Shown here: piece after piece, positions 11,708 through 21,538 of the stretch
Layout: each line of letters begins with the position of its first letter
Position numbering within the stretch: the first letter of the stretch is position 1
Assembly: GCA_003049465.1 (NCBI GenBank)
Contig: PYSS01000092.1
Coordinates: forward strand, 62,001-126,000
Direction: 5' to 3'
Length of the DNA: 64,000 nucleotides
Source of the DNA: Magnaporthiopsis rhizophila
Taxonomy: Eukaryota; Ascomycota; Sordariomycetes; Magnaporthales; Magnaporthaceae
Program-made: the position numbers and the translations under genes
The notes under the pieces: model-generated
What the model was told of the DNA's origin: nothing
Database searches by the model: none
What the model saw: only the letters and a program-made list of their open reading frames with translations

Positions 11708-12709
11708 TCACAGAGTCCTGTCGTTCCTAAAGCCAGTATCCCTCCTCCTGCACTGATCGCCCGGGCCAGCCCAGTCGCTGCCCCATTCGCTCCCGTCGTA
11801 CGTGTACGTAGGAACGACACGAGGTGCGGGACTTGGACTTCGGCTTCGGCCGACCTCCACGTCCAGGCAAAGGACCGCAACAGCGAAGTCTGCCGGGCTC
11901 GGGCTTTGGGGCCTGCCCCTACCGATACCGCCGGGGCCCTGGCCCTGTGCCTCTTGGGAGTGCCGGCGGTCAGGCGAACCAAAAGGAGCCGCGGACCAGC
12001 ACGGCCCAAGCGGGACAGGATGGCTTCCCAGCGCCGTCGCGGCCGTGACCGCTCCAGGCTGCGAGCCGCCGTCCGGGTCGACCCGGTGGGGAGACATCGA
12101 GCGGGACCTGCAGACGATGCGAGGCACCGGCCTGGACTGACGGCAGGAGGTCCGGGGTGAGATATCCGCGTCGCTCTTCCCGTCGTCCAAGTCGAACGTG
12201 CTGCTGGTTAACACGGACTCAGACGCAGACGAAGACACAGACACAGACGACCGAGAGCCAGTCTTGAAGTATGGACCGCTCGACCTGCTGCCTTCAGCAG
12301 CAGCCTCACGACGGCCAGGGAAGCTCCAGCCTGTGAACAGCGACTCCTTCGTCTCGTCAACACGACCGCGCGTGGAGACGAGCGCCTGACAGCTGCCGAC
12401 CAGCGACGCCCTCAGACCTGCGGCGACGGTGCTAACCCCGGCACTGCTGCTGCTGCGGCGGCGCCTCTCGGGCGTCGCCGCCGACTCGCGGCGGGTCGAC
12501 ACCACGGCGCCGCCGACCTGCACCTCGAGATAGGCCGGGATGTCGTGGCTCCTGAGGCCCGACGACGACAGCCAGGACAGAATCTTCTTCCTCCGGCTTT
12601 CCCGCCTAGACGAGTCCATGGGCCCGAGAGTGTCGTCGTCACTGTCGTCGCTGTCGGGGCCGGGGCTCCAGGCCCGTCCGCGGGGGTCCTTGTGGTTGAC
12701 GCCAGGCAT
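11708..12709 (-). CDS. Hypothetical Ser/Arg/Pro-rich protein
   Basis: A 333-codon open frame without recognisable domain. It begins MPGVNHKDPRGRAWSPGPDS and contains a short acidic patch (DSDDSDDD), a basic RRESRRKKILSWL segment that may be a helix or nuclear signal, and many Ser-Pro and Arg-Ser dipeptides (RSRSMSP, RSRSPSP). It looks like an intrinsically disordered, possibly phosphorylated nuclear protein. Coding status is supported by a TATATA box at about -85 to -95 (12794-12803) and a plausible leader, but the repetitive composition means a chance open frame is possible. It could also be truncated by unrecognised introns. No transfer signs are seen. Confidence 0.5.
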   Translation of the reverse strand: MPGVNHKDPRGRAWSPGPDSDDSDDDTLGPMDSSRRESRRKKILSWLSSSGLRSHDIPAYLEVQVGGAVVSTRRESAATPERRRRSSSSAGVSTVAAGLRASLVGSCQALVSTRGRVDETKESLFTGWSFPGRREAAAEGSRSSGPYFKTGSRSSVSVSSSASESVLTSSTFDLDDGKSDADISPRTSCRQSRPVPRIVCRSRSMSPHRVDPDGGSQPGAVTAATALGSHPVPLGPCWSAAPFGSPDRRHSQEAQGQGPGGIGRGRPQSPSPADFAVAVLCLDVEVGRSRSPSPAPRVVPTYTYDGSEWGSDWAGPGDQCRRRDTGFRNDRTL

Positions 12710-12715
12710 CGTTTC

Positions 12716-12750
12716 GGTGAGGTGAGGTTAGGTGAGGTGAGGTGAGGTGA
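12716..12750. repeat. GGTGA pentanucleotide repeat in 5' leader
   Basis: About seven GGTGA/GGTTA units start seven bases upstream of the start codon of the leftward hypothetical gene. On the sense strand the leader therefore reads as TCACC repeats. Confidence 0.85.
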
Positions 12751-12793
12751 GGGAGGTGGCCGAGAGGGCTTTGCTAGGCGTGGAAGGGGAACT

Positions 12794-12803
12794 GTATATA
12801 ACG
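12794..12803 (-). promoter_or_regulatory. TATA-box-like element
   Basis: The sense strand reads TTATATACAG 85-95 bases before the ATG at 12709, a plausible TATA box for that gene. No transcription start is known. Confidence 0.4.
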
Positions 12804-13329
12804 GGTGTGGCTACGAGGGCTGCGAGCGAGCACTATGTTCGACCTTGTCGTCCGTGCTGCTCGCCTGGAGCAGAGTTGTCGATGTGATCTGGGCACAGAG
12901 GAGGGAAGGTCGGTCTAGGAAAAAGGTGTTGTTGATTGGTGCCCAGCAAGACAGAAGGGAAACGAGCTTGGTCAGGAGAGCCGGCGATGCTGCCCTTTTT
13001 CAATACCCCTCCCCTGTTGTCTGTTTCTTTGTTCGTCAACAATAGCCGTCTTCGTGCCCCTTTTGTCTGTTACCTTCCGAAAGACTGGCAGCAGCGCAAC
13101 AAAGAGATTGAACCGCTCCGTCTTGGGATCGGACCAAGTTGGTGGCTCGATGTCAAAAAACCACCCGAGTGCTGCAGTCATATCGATCATTTGATGCCTA
13201 GCACTAGCAACAGACGACGCAGTCATGTTGGTGATTCTATGCCTAGCTAGGCCGAATGATAGGAACTACCTACCATCCAGCCGCGTCTAAAGGACGCCTG
13301 TTTTGAACAAAGAGAGGTCTGCACCGCCA

Positions 13330-13422
13330 CTTAGCGGTATTAGTCCTGTAGCCACCTTCACTTAGCGGGCTCAGTCCCGCAGCCACCTTCACTCAGCCGC
13401 CTCAGTCCTACAGCTCCCTTAC
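13330..13422. repeat. 31-bp degenerate tandem repeat, three units
   Basis: Units lie at 13330-13360, 13361-13391 and 13392-13422. The first two agree at 26 of 31 positions and the third agrees with the second at about 22. The core is CTTAGCGGnnTCAGTCC followed by AGCCACCTTCA. Confidence 0.85.
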
Positions 13423-14136
13423 GGGCTCCCTCCTGTAGGCCACTTCAATCATCACCGCGTGGACATCATTTCGTTGTGACCGTTTGATACCTTGATACGA
13501 GTAGTAGCTGTTTCCACCAGGGCCACATACAGGCAGCAGAATCGAAACCTATCGTATAGCTTCCAGAAACCGCCAGCCGAATTATCAGTATAAGATAATA
13601 CTGATAAAGATGTGACCCCGTCCATCATGGGAAAAGCCCGAATGTCCCTGACTTCCTCCCTATCTGGGGACCATAGCCGTTTTCCATACCGTTTGCTCGA
13701 GAAAGCCGAGCGAGAAAGAAAAAGAGACCATGCCCGAAGTCTGTTTGTGCACTTCGAAAAGACCATGTAGAGAAAAACTCATCGAGCAGAAACCGTTTTT
13801 GTAGTGCCTTGTACCACACCAGTCGCAAGGAAAAGAAAAAAAATAGGGCAGAAGAGAGAAATGGCTGATCCCGGAATTCGCCGGCGCCTAAGGACTCGTT
13901 CGCGACTGCTCAACCCCGCAGACTGACTCTACCAGCCGGAGGGACGAAGAAACATGATGTCCTGCCAGCCATCAAGCCGGAGGTCATCGCCAGAACGTGT
14001 ATACCGACCGCCTCGTCGATTTCGCCAATTCGCTTCCCTCCTATTAAACGGAAAAGGCAATGGCGACGAAAGATGATTCATGGGTTCGCCTTCCCATGTC
14101 CGACGGAGGACGGATTTTCGGTCGACGTTGGTAGCT

Positions 14137-15913
14137 TTAGCTGCCGAGGCTGGGGAAGGCAGAGGTGTCGCTCGTGTTGATGGGCTGGCCAGCGCCGCCA
14201 CGAGGACCACCGCCACGGCCGCCGCGGAAGTCACCGCCACCACGTCCACGGCCCTCGCCGCGACCACGACCGCGGAAGTCGCCGCGTGCACCGCCACGGG
14301 GGCCGCCACGGCCGCCACCACCACCGCGAGGGCGGTCATGCTCAACAAAGCGCTGGTCGATGTCGACGACCTTCTTGACCTTGCGCTCACGCTCGCGCTT
14401 GGCCTTGCCTCCAGAGCCGGCGATGAAGTCCTCATCATCATCCTTGACGAGAGGCTTGGCCGCGGCCCACTCCTTCTTGAGCTTCGAGCCCTCGTTGGGC
14501 TTGCGGACCTTGAGCTCACCGTCCACGGCAAGCTTCTTCTCGGCAAGCTGGGCGAGGTAGTCGGCGTACGAGACGCTCTTGTCCTCCTCAACTGGTGGCT
14601 CGTTCTCGTCGCCGACCTCCTCGGCATCACGCTCCTTCTGGGCCTGAGCCTCGCCGGCCTGCTCATCCTTCAGCTCAGCCTCGCCCTCAGTGGCGCCCCA
14701 GGACTGGGCAGCTTGTTTCTCAGAGCCGCTGAGACATTGCGTCAGTACAAATACACTCAACAAGATAGCCAGCCTTTGGGCCAGTAACTAGAGACGGAAG
14801 AAACGTACCTAGGAAGGCCCTTGGTGTGACGATCATCGCGATCACGAGGGAAGCGCGCGCCACGACCTAATTGCCCCCCAGAGTCAGTACCGAATTCAAC
14901 GTGGGGCTCGGACACCCCGCCGTGCCCATTTTATTCCTGGTGAAGGCGGCGCAAAAGAGGAGGGGAAAGGCTTCGCATACCTCCACGGCCACGGCCGCCA
15001 CGACCGCCACCACGGCCAGAGCCGTCATCAGTGGGCTTGCTTCGGTTGCGGTCAGAGCCGGCGTTGCGATCGCGGAAGGCTAAGTTGTTGGATACTAGAG
15101 TTAACAAAGGTGTTACGAGGCTCTCGGAGTTACAGCACGCGTCTTTGCGACAGCCTGTTCTCCCAAGACAGTGTACTCGGGCGGGGTAGGGAATGATAAT
15201 GCGCACCTCCCTCATTGCCACCGGGGCCACGGCGGGCGCCACCAGCGGGGGCGGCGTTGCCTCTGGGACGCTCATCGCCGGCGTTGCGCTTGGTAGTGTG
15301 CGTCGACGTCTTGTCGACCGTCTTCACGGGCGCCTTGGGCGTATCCGAATCCTCCTCGTCATTGCCTGTACGCGAATGGAAGAAACGACGAGGGTTAGCA
15401 GACGAAAGCTACGCGTTGACCCAACCATGGAACGAAATCCATGACGGGATCAAATCGGTCGCTGGTGGGTGGACATACCGAGGAGGGCATAGATATTCTG
15501 CAGAGCAAAAAGAATATGCGCGAGTTAGCATGAACTACTTGTATCGTTCGACAACATGCGCAAGCCATGTGCCAATGCCCCGCGTCGACGGCTGTGATGG
15601 CAGCCTCGGCCATTGTCTGATGTCGCGACAATGCCCATCTCCATTGACCCCAGCCATTGGCCCATGCTTGTGGCGGGGTAGAGGACGCATGGGGGAAGAG
15701 AGGGGCGATGGGAAAAGCTTTGGGAGATATTCGAGGAACGCGCTTCGTCGAAGGCGATGATGGCAGGGCGCAAGGCTACCAGATGGGTATCCTTGGTAGG
15801 TGGGCAGGAAGCCAGCTAGGGCGGGTAGCCGTCGAGGGCGTCGAGGGCGACAGAAAGCAAGCGCACAAAGCATCAAAACAAAAAAGACTGACCTTCGACT
15901 CAACAGCAGCCAT
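14137..15913 (-). CDS. STM1: Stm1 / HABP4-SERBP1 family ribosome-associated protein
   Basis: Stm1-family proteins bind the mRNA channel of idle 80S ribosomes and protect them during starvation, acting in the cytoplasm. The 315-residue model has six exons: 15913-15893, 15497-15479, 15365-15207, 15079-14981, 14866-14809 and 14728-14137. The N-terminus MAAVESKNIYALLGNDEED is the family start. Next come basic and RG-rich stretches, FRDRNAGSDRN, the FPRDRDDRHTKGLP motif, SGSEKQAAQSWG, an acidic segment with SYADYLAQLAEKK, then a C-terminal RGG box ending SDTSAFPSLGS. All phases fit. Exon 2 is only 19 nt. The acceptor before SGSEK lies at 14729, so the leftward extension of that frame is intronic. 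An 8-bp hairpin sits 19-36 bases before the ATG. Confidence 0.91.
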
Positions 15914-15931
15914 CTTGACGCCAGGTCAATT

Positions 15932-15949
15932 CGCCTTTCGAGAAAGGCG
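15932..15949 (-). promoter_or_regulatory. Perfect short hairpin in the STM1 5' leader
   Basis: CGCCTTTC and GAAAGGCG form an 8-bp inverted repeat separated by two bases, 19-36 nt upstream of the start codon. If transcribed it would form a stable cap-to-AUG hairpin. Whether the leader reaches this far is inferred. Confidence 0.5.
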
Positions 15950-17720
15950 TGCCGAAGTTTGCGACACTCAGCGGCAGGTTTTTGGGGGGTGGATGACACG
16001 CCTAGCAGGACATGTCAGGGAGAGGGATTCAGTGCACAAAGCAGGTGGTTAGGTTTCCTTGAAGTTTGGCCCTACGTACGAGGAAACGAGATGCGGGCGG
16101 AAAGTTGTGTGGTTCTGCTTTGCTGGGGTCGCAGTGGCAGGGTTGAGAAAACTTGGGTTCGCAGCCCCGTTGATGGCTCGAGCTTCGGGTTGCTTCTTTT
16201 TTTTTTTTCTTCTTTTCCCTTCGGTCAACCTCGACTTGCTGAGGGGAAGCTGGAGCCCACAAGCTTCCTCAATATCAGGCGTGATTTTTTTGATTTTTTT
16301 TTGCTGAAATTTTTGCTGCTGGGAAAGAGCGCGCACCAAAAAGACCAGCCCAAATCAAAATATTGTCGTTCCCCACTCTTTTTTCCCTCTTCCATATTGG
16401 ATTGTGGTGCACGGACCAACAGAGCTCTTTAGGGTTCAATGCTGGCAGCCGTCAGCACGATGACGAATGCATCGAGCCCCTTCTGCTGTGCATTTCAGCC
16501 GGTGATCATAGAGCCCCCAACCAGCGGCGGGGACAGCCAGCCTGCAGCTTGGTGTCGACATTCCTAGCTGCCCACAAGCATGCCTTAGTAAGCACCCGGC
16601 CGGGGCAGAAGATATGGCTCTGTTACCAGGGGCACCGAGACGTCCAGACGGCAAGCTTTCTTTGCGCTGGAACTCCTGAACTTGCTTACACCCGTTCGTC
16701 TGGTCTTCCACGTGATCCTTTCGGGCTCAGTGGTGCAACAAGAACTCACTGGGATCACAGACCGCATAGGCATGCCTCCGCCCATGTCCGTATAAGTGGT
16801 TGGCGACGTCGAGGAGCGCAACGACCAGGAGCCGCAACGAGACGATGTGTGGGCGGGCACGGGTCCAGATACCAGATACACCGAAGCAAAGCAACTCAAC
16901 AAGCCCAAGTGATGGTGCGAACTTGCTCGCCTCGCCGAGGAGGGCACGGCGATATACCGGGAGGAGGCACACCCCAAGAGCAGACTCTACGACACGTCAA
17001 GGATGACTGCGGGAGCTACGGATCACAAGAACAAGACCATCCAGGCCTTTCACTGGACCGGGACAGGACTGTTCTCGGCACAAGTGTCCAGTATCGGACG
17101 AGCGGGGAATGTCGGCATCTCGCACTCGATGCCGAGGCGAACGGGTCACGATCCGTCTTTCCCAACCCCGAGCCCTAACCGATCCTCGTTGGGCAGGCCA
17201 AGGAAGCAATCACGTCGACTTGCCATGCGTCCTCGCCGAATCATCGTCACCCGCGTGGCCGAAAGCCAGCCCCCGGGGCCCGCGGGAGACGGCGCGCGCA
17301 CGCCCACGATCAGGAGGATTTCCTTGGCACCTGCGTGATGGGTAGCTGCTGCCTGTTTCGCCGATCGCCATCTCGGGATACTTGGCCGCTTCGCTTTGGA
17401 ACAGAGACGATGTGGGAGGCCAGCCATGATAGCCTCGTCGACTTGGTTCAGGGTGGGGTGGACCACGGTTTCGAAATCAAAACGGCCAAGGCGTTAAGGC
17501 GTTGTACGGAGGCGTCGAAGAAGGTCGCAGCATCTGCGCCATGGAAACAAGCTGCGTTGGGAGGCGGTAATGTGTCTGTATAGCTTCGTTTCGTCGTTCA
17601 TGCTGGGGCTCTGGGCATGACGCTGGGCATGATCCACCAAAATCTCCTTTTTTTTCTGTCCCTGCCTGTTGCTTCCATCTGCCCGGTGGCTCAGCTCGAA
17701 TCCTCGGTCGTCCGGGGGCA

Positions 17721-17856
17721 AAAACGCAAACGAGGGCCAGAAAACGCAACCAGGAAGCGAAAACGCAAAAAAGTCACGATGTGTCCCGCCCCAAAAACGC
17801 AACAGGGGTTCGCGAAGAAGGCCGAAAACGCTGAGAAGACGCAGAGAAAAACGCAA
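17721..17856 (+). repeat. Cluster of AAAACGCAA motifs
   Basis: Five exact copies of AAAACGCAA start at 17721, 17741, 17760, 17794 and 17848, with a near copy AAAACGCTG at 17825 and a reverse TGCGTTT at 17874. Spacing is irregular (about 19-34 bases) and the sequence between copies is not conserved, so this is a motif cluster rather than a tandem repeat. Confidence 0.85.
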
Positions 17857-19847
17857 TGGACACCACTTCTCCTGCGTTTCCCCAAACGGGGGGTCCTTGG
17901 GCACTTTTAAGGCAGGGCATGGGGAGGCAAACAGAGCCCACCGACCCGCCGCACCGCCGCAGCTGGCTGGTGGTTGCCAAGGAAGCAAAGGCCCACTCGC
18001 CTTCGGCCACCCCAAACCGAGGAAAACATCATGGATGGCACGTCGCCGCACGATTAATGGTCTTGGCCCGCGCCACGCCTGCTCCGGACCTCACCAAGAA
18101 ACAAAAGCGGCCGGAAAGTCCTACTTACCTAATTGCCAAGGCCGTCGCGCTTCGTATGGCCCCCTCCGTGGTCGGTCCTTGCAAAATGTACGTAAGGGCA
18201 TCGTCGTGGCCCTTCCTTGGGCATCGGTGACTCAAAAGGGGAACAGGAAGGACGGCCGGGTCCCGAACCGCTTGGCATGTTCTGTCCGCTGCTTGACGTG
18301 GGCATACGTCACGTCACCTAGCCTTTGCTGGGCCGCGTTCAAGCAAAGCGGAGCCGCCGTGCTTGGCCCAGATCCAGCACCGTGATGCATATGTAACGTT
18401 TTTTCTTGTCCTCGTTGTCTTCTCTTTTTTTTTTTTTTTTTTGTTTTTTTCAAGCTACCTACGGAATATGTATTGTGCGCTACACTCCAACGACATGCCG
18501 TGACCGGGCTACCCACAGAGACCCTTTGGACGTATGTAAAATTAGCACCTGCCCCCCATCCCGTGTATGCACACGAGGTCGGACGCAGGAGCCAATATGG
18601 AAGGGGAAAAAAAAAAAAAAAAAAAAAAAACAGCCGATGCTTGCCGCAGCGGTCAGTCCCGAAATGATCCGTCTGTGGACCCCAAGAGCCGAGCGAGGGG
18701 TGGTGGAGCCCAATGCCAGGTGTTTCGGTGACCACGCACGAACCTCGCTTGGCACCCCGGAGTGTCAGAGCGGCTAGTCGTGTTGACAGTGAGAAGATGC
18801 TGAAAAGTCTGGATGGAAGACGGGATAACCAGGGGTCCTGGCTGAAAAAAGCGAGCCCACCTGCCAAAAGACTGGGTGAAAAAAAAAAAAAAAAAAACAC
18901 GGATGCAAGGTGAGTTGTCGGTCTAGCTGATGTGCCCGTGGCTCGTGCTGTGACCGTCGTTAGTTCGTCCTATTGGTTGGGTCTTCGTCTCATCGTTGCC
19001 GCTGTCGTGGATGCTGCTGAGAGAGAGAGAGGTACCGCGTGATCTGCTTCAGCCGTCATTTCTCGCCTCCGTTTTTCCATACTCCGTCGTGATATACTCC
19101 CGAGTTCCTCGCTCTTGAACGTTTTGGGCCCCTGATGTTAGGCAATGAATAAAAAGGGAAGAAATATGGCGAAAAAAGTGAGGGGAGGCAGGCGAAGGAA
19201 AAAGAAGAAAGGAAAATACGCATAACTCCGACGAAGAGAAAACATGGAGACATAGATAGGGTTACAAGTTCATGGATATCTCTTTTCATCTTTTTTTTCC
19301 TTCGTTTCTTTGTTGCATCTTCTCCCAAAAATCAAAAACTTTTCCGGTTGCCCAAATCCCACATAACATCCCAGGTATAACATAAAGAAAAAGAAGAAAA
19401 AAAAAGTAAAAGGGGAAAAAAGGCCCAAATGATACAAGTTTGAAGATATAAGCGGTCGAAACTTCATCACCTATAAAGCAGGGTGGGAGATTCTTGTACA
19501 GAAAGAGGATAAAAGGGAAAACAACAACACCTTGTCCCCACGAGCGCCTATTTTGAACGTCCACCGTGTTGGGTATTTCCGTAGCGTATCGCGAAAATTC
19601 TTGAACTCGTTATACCGCCCTCCCGAACCGTGTGGATGGAAAGAACCGATTTTTTTTTCTTCGTCTTCTTCTTCATTTCACCGTGTGTAAAGCAAGGCAT
19701 TAAAGTCGTTGAGTCGTTTTGTCGTAGGTTTGGCAACGAGAAAAAAAAGGCGTGGGGCCAAGGGCGGTCGTGATTTATATGTAGGTAATCATCAACGGCG
19801 TCCCTCTCCGCCGAAAGGCCCCCGCGTGTAGAAAGGAAAACAGGGGT

Positions 19848-19848
<1 letters not shown>

Positions 19849-19893
<45 letters not shown>

Positions 19894-19907
19894 GGGGGGG
19901 GGGGGGN

Positions 19908-19946
<39 letters not shown>
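19849..19946. repeat. Homopolymer block T44-G14-N-T39
   Basis: A run of 44 T, then 14 G, an ambiguous base at 19907 and 39 T lies 44 bases beyond the bZIP stop codon. On the bZIP sense strand these are A runs. The N and the G run suggest an unresolved or artefactual assembly join. Confidence 0.95.
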
Positions 19947-19947
<1 letters not shown>

Positions 19948-19989
19948 TATTGAGGGTAGAGAGAGAGAGGTTCGAGGCCTGTCATCCGT

Positions 19990-21538
19990 TCACCTCATGT
20001 TGCTGGTGTCGAACGAGAACTGCGTGGGGAAGGCCATGCTGGCGCTCAGTCCGAACGGGTCGCCCCAGTCGAGACCAGGATCGATGATGGCCGGGTATGC
20101 GCCGCCTCCCGCTCCGCTCTGCTGCTGGCCGTGAGCGTGCTGATGCTGCTGCGCGTGGTGGTGGTGCGGGTGTTGCGCCATGTTCGGGGGCGTGCCACCC
20201 GCCGTGGTGGCCGTCCCGGGGCCCGAGAGGCTGATGGGCTGGGGCTCGCCGGCGAAATGGGGGCCGGGATATGGACCCGGGCCCGAGGGCGTGTCGGGCG
20301 CCTCGTCGTCGAGCATGTCGGCCGCGGCGTCGTACTCCTGTTCTGTACTGACGGATATGAACCTAGGACTACAGAGTTCTATTGGAGGAGGGAAATGGGA
20401 ATTGTTGGGGCGGGGCAGCTTGCCTAGTTGGTCAATATGACTCTGGAACGCTGGCGTGTAGAAAGGCGCCGCGGTCGTCGTGACGACGCCGCCAGGGGCT
20501 CCACCGGCCGCAGCCCTCTGCATCGAGTGGCGCTGGGACGCGGCCTGCATCTGCTGCTGCATCGTTCTTGGAGGCCCCGTGGCGGGCATGCCATTCATGT
20601 GGGCCATGGAAGCTGTGGGCTGCTGCTGCTGCTGCTTCAGCCCTAGCGCGGGGGCGCGAGCTGCCGGTGGCGTAATGTGGTCTGAACCAGAGGCGGCAGG
20701 TGATCCACCGCCAAAGACGGAGACGGTGGTGGTCGGAGAGGCTGAGTGCGAAGAAGACACGGCGTGCCGGCCCTTGGGCGACATGGCCGAAGCGCCTCCT
20801 AATGGCGGGTGCAACGCCGTGGTGCCTGAAAGGTCTGACTGCTCGAGCTTCGGAGCAATGCTTGAATTTGATCTGCGCGAGTGGTGCCGGCCCAGGAGGG
20901 ACCTCGAGATGGGTGGCGGCTGCACCAGGTTCTGGGGCATATGTGTCGGGCCCAGGTTGGGGCTCCCCGTCTTGGCTCGCAGTTCGGCTTGGACATCGAT
21001 ACCTAAAGCGGAGTTCGGTTAGACACCTAGGCGTGGGAGGTTGTGGGGGTGTTGTTGAAGTGGGTTGTGACTTTATGCGCACCTTTCTCGAGAAGGATGC
21101 GCTCAAGAAGCGAGTTCTTATATCGCAACATCAAGCACTCGTCTGCGGCATTCCGATGCGCAGCCTGCAGCTGGTGGAGGTTCTGCTCGTGCACGCGGAT
21201 GGCTTCCTCCAGCTGCTTGATATACTCGGTGCGGCGCTCGCGGAAGGCAGCTTGGGCCTGGCGATTCCGCTGCTTTCTCTCTTCAGAGGTAGCATATATC
21301 TAGAGGAGGCCGTCAGTACAACGCAAGCTCTCTGCTCTGCGGCGACGGTGTCTAGAGACGACAGACTCACTGGCTTACGGCCACCCTTGCGTTTAGGCTG
21401 TTGGTTTTCCTGCGTCTCCTGAGTATTATTGCTGTTCTGCTGCGGCTGCTGCTCTCCCTCAGGACTGGAGCCGAGCGACTCCTCGCTGTTGTCGTCCTTG
21501 ACGGGGTCTTTCTTGTCGATGGACATCTTGTCTGCCAT
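19990..21538 (-). CDS. bZIP transcription factor, Yap/Pap1-type basic region
   Basis: A 465-residue nuclear transcription factor in three exons: 21538-21371, 21299-21083 and 21002-19990; introns are 71 and 80 nt and phases fit. Residues 1-56 are acidic and Gln/Asn-rich, ending in the basic KRKGGRKP. The basic region in exon 2 contains NRQAQAAFRERR, matching the N-x-x-x-Q-x-x-F-R pattern of fungal AP-1/Yap-type DNA-binding helices, followed by a leucine zipper (LEEAIRVHEQNLHQLQAAH) and the conserved CLMLRYKNSLLERILLEKG block. The C-terminal 330 residues are disordered, with Gln, Pro and His tracts, and end FDTSNMR. Yap-family redox Cys clusters are not apparent. It resembles the conserved Pezizomycotina bZIPs linked to development or nitrogen metabolism; which one cannot be decided here. 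Confidence 0.91.

Larger units (their letters stand above)
12710..14136. other. Intergenic region with 31-bp tandem repeat
   Basis: The 1.4 kb between STM1 (stop at 14137) and the start of the hypothetical gene holds the pentamer repeat, the TATA-like site and the 31-bp repeat at 13330-13422. No further gene is seen. Confidence 0.55.
15914..19989. other. 4 kb intergenic region upstream of STM1
   Basis: No gene is recognised between the STM1 start and the bZIP stop. The frames seen (for example 16363-17178 on + and 16585-16977 on -) lack family motifs and supporting splice signals. The region holds the STM1 promoter, the AAAACGCAA cluster, and homopolymers near 18424-18442, 18606-18630, 18870-18897 and 19849-19946. 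A fast-evolving spliced gene in 16.4-17.6 kb cannot be ruled out. Confidence 0.5.

Noticed and set aside
16363..17178. 271-codon plus-strand frame and minus-strand frames in the same place
   Set aside because: The translations lack family motifs, are rich in Arg, Ser, His and Cys, and start in pyrimidine-rich DNA. Kept as gene-free, with the caveat stated there.
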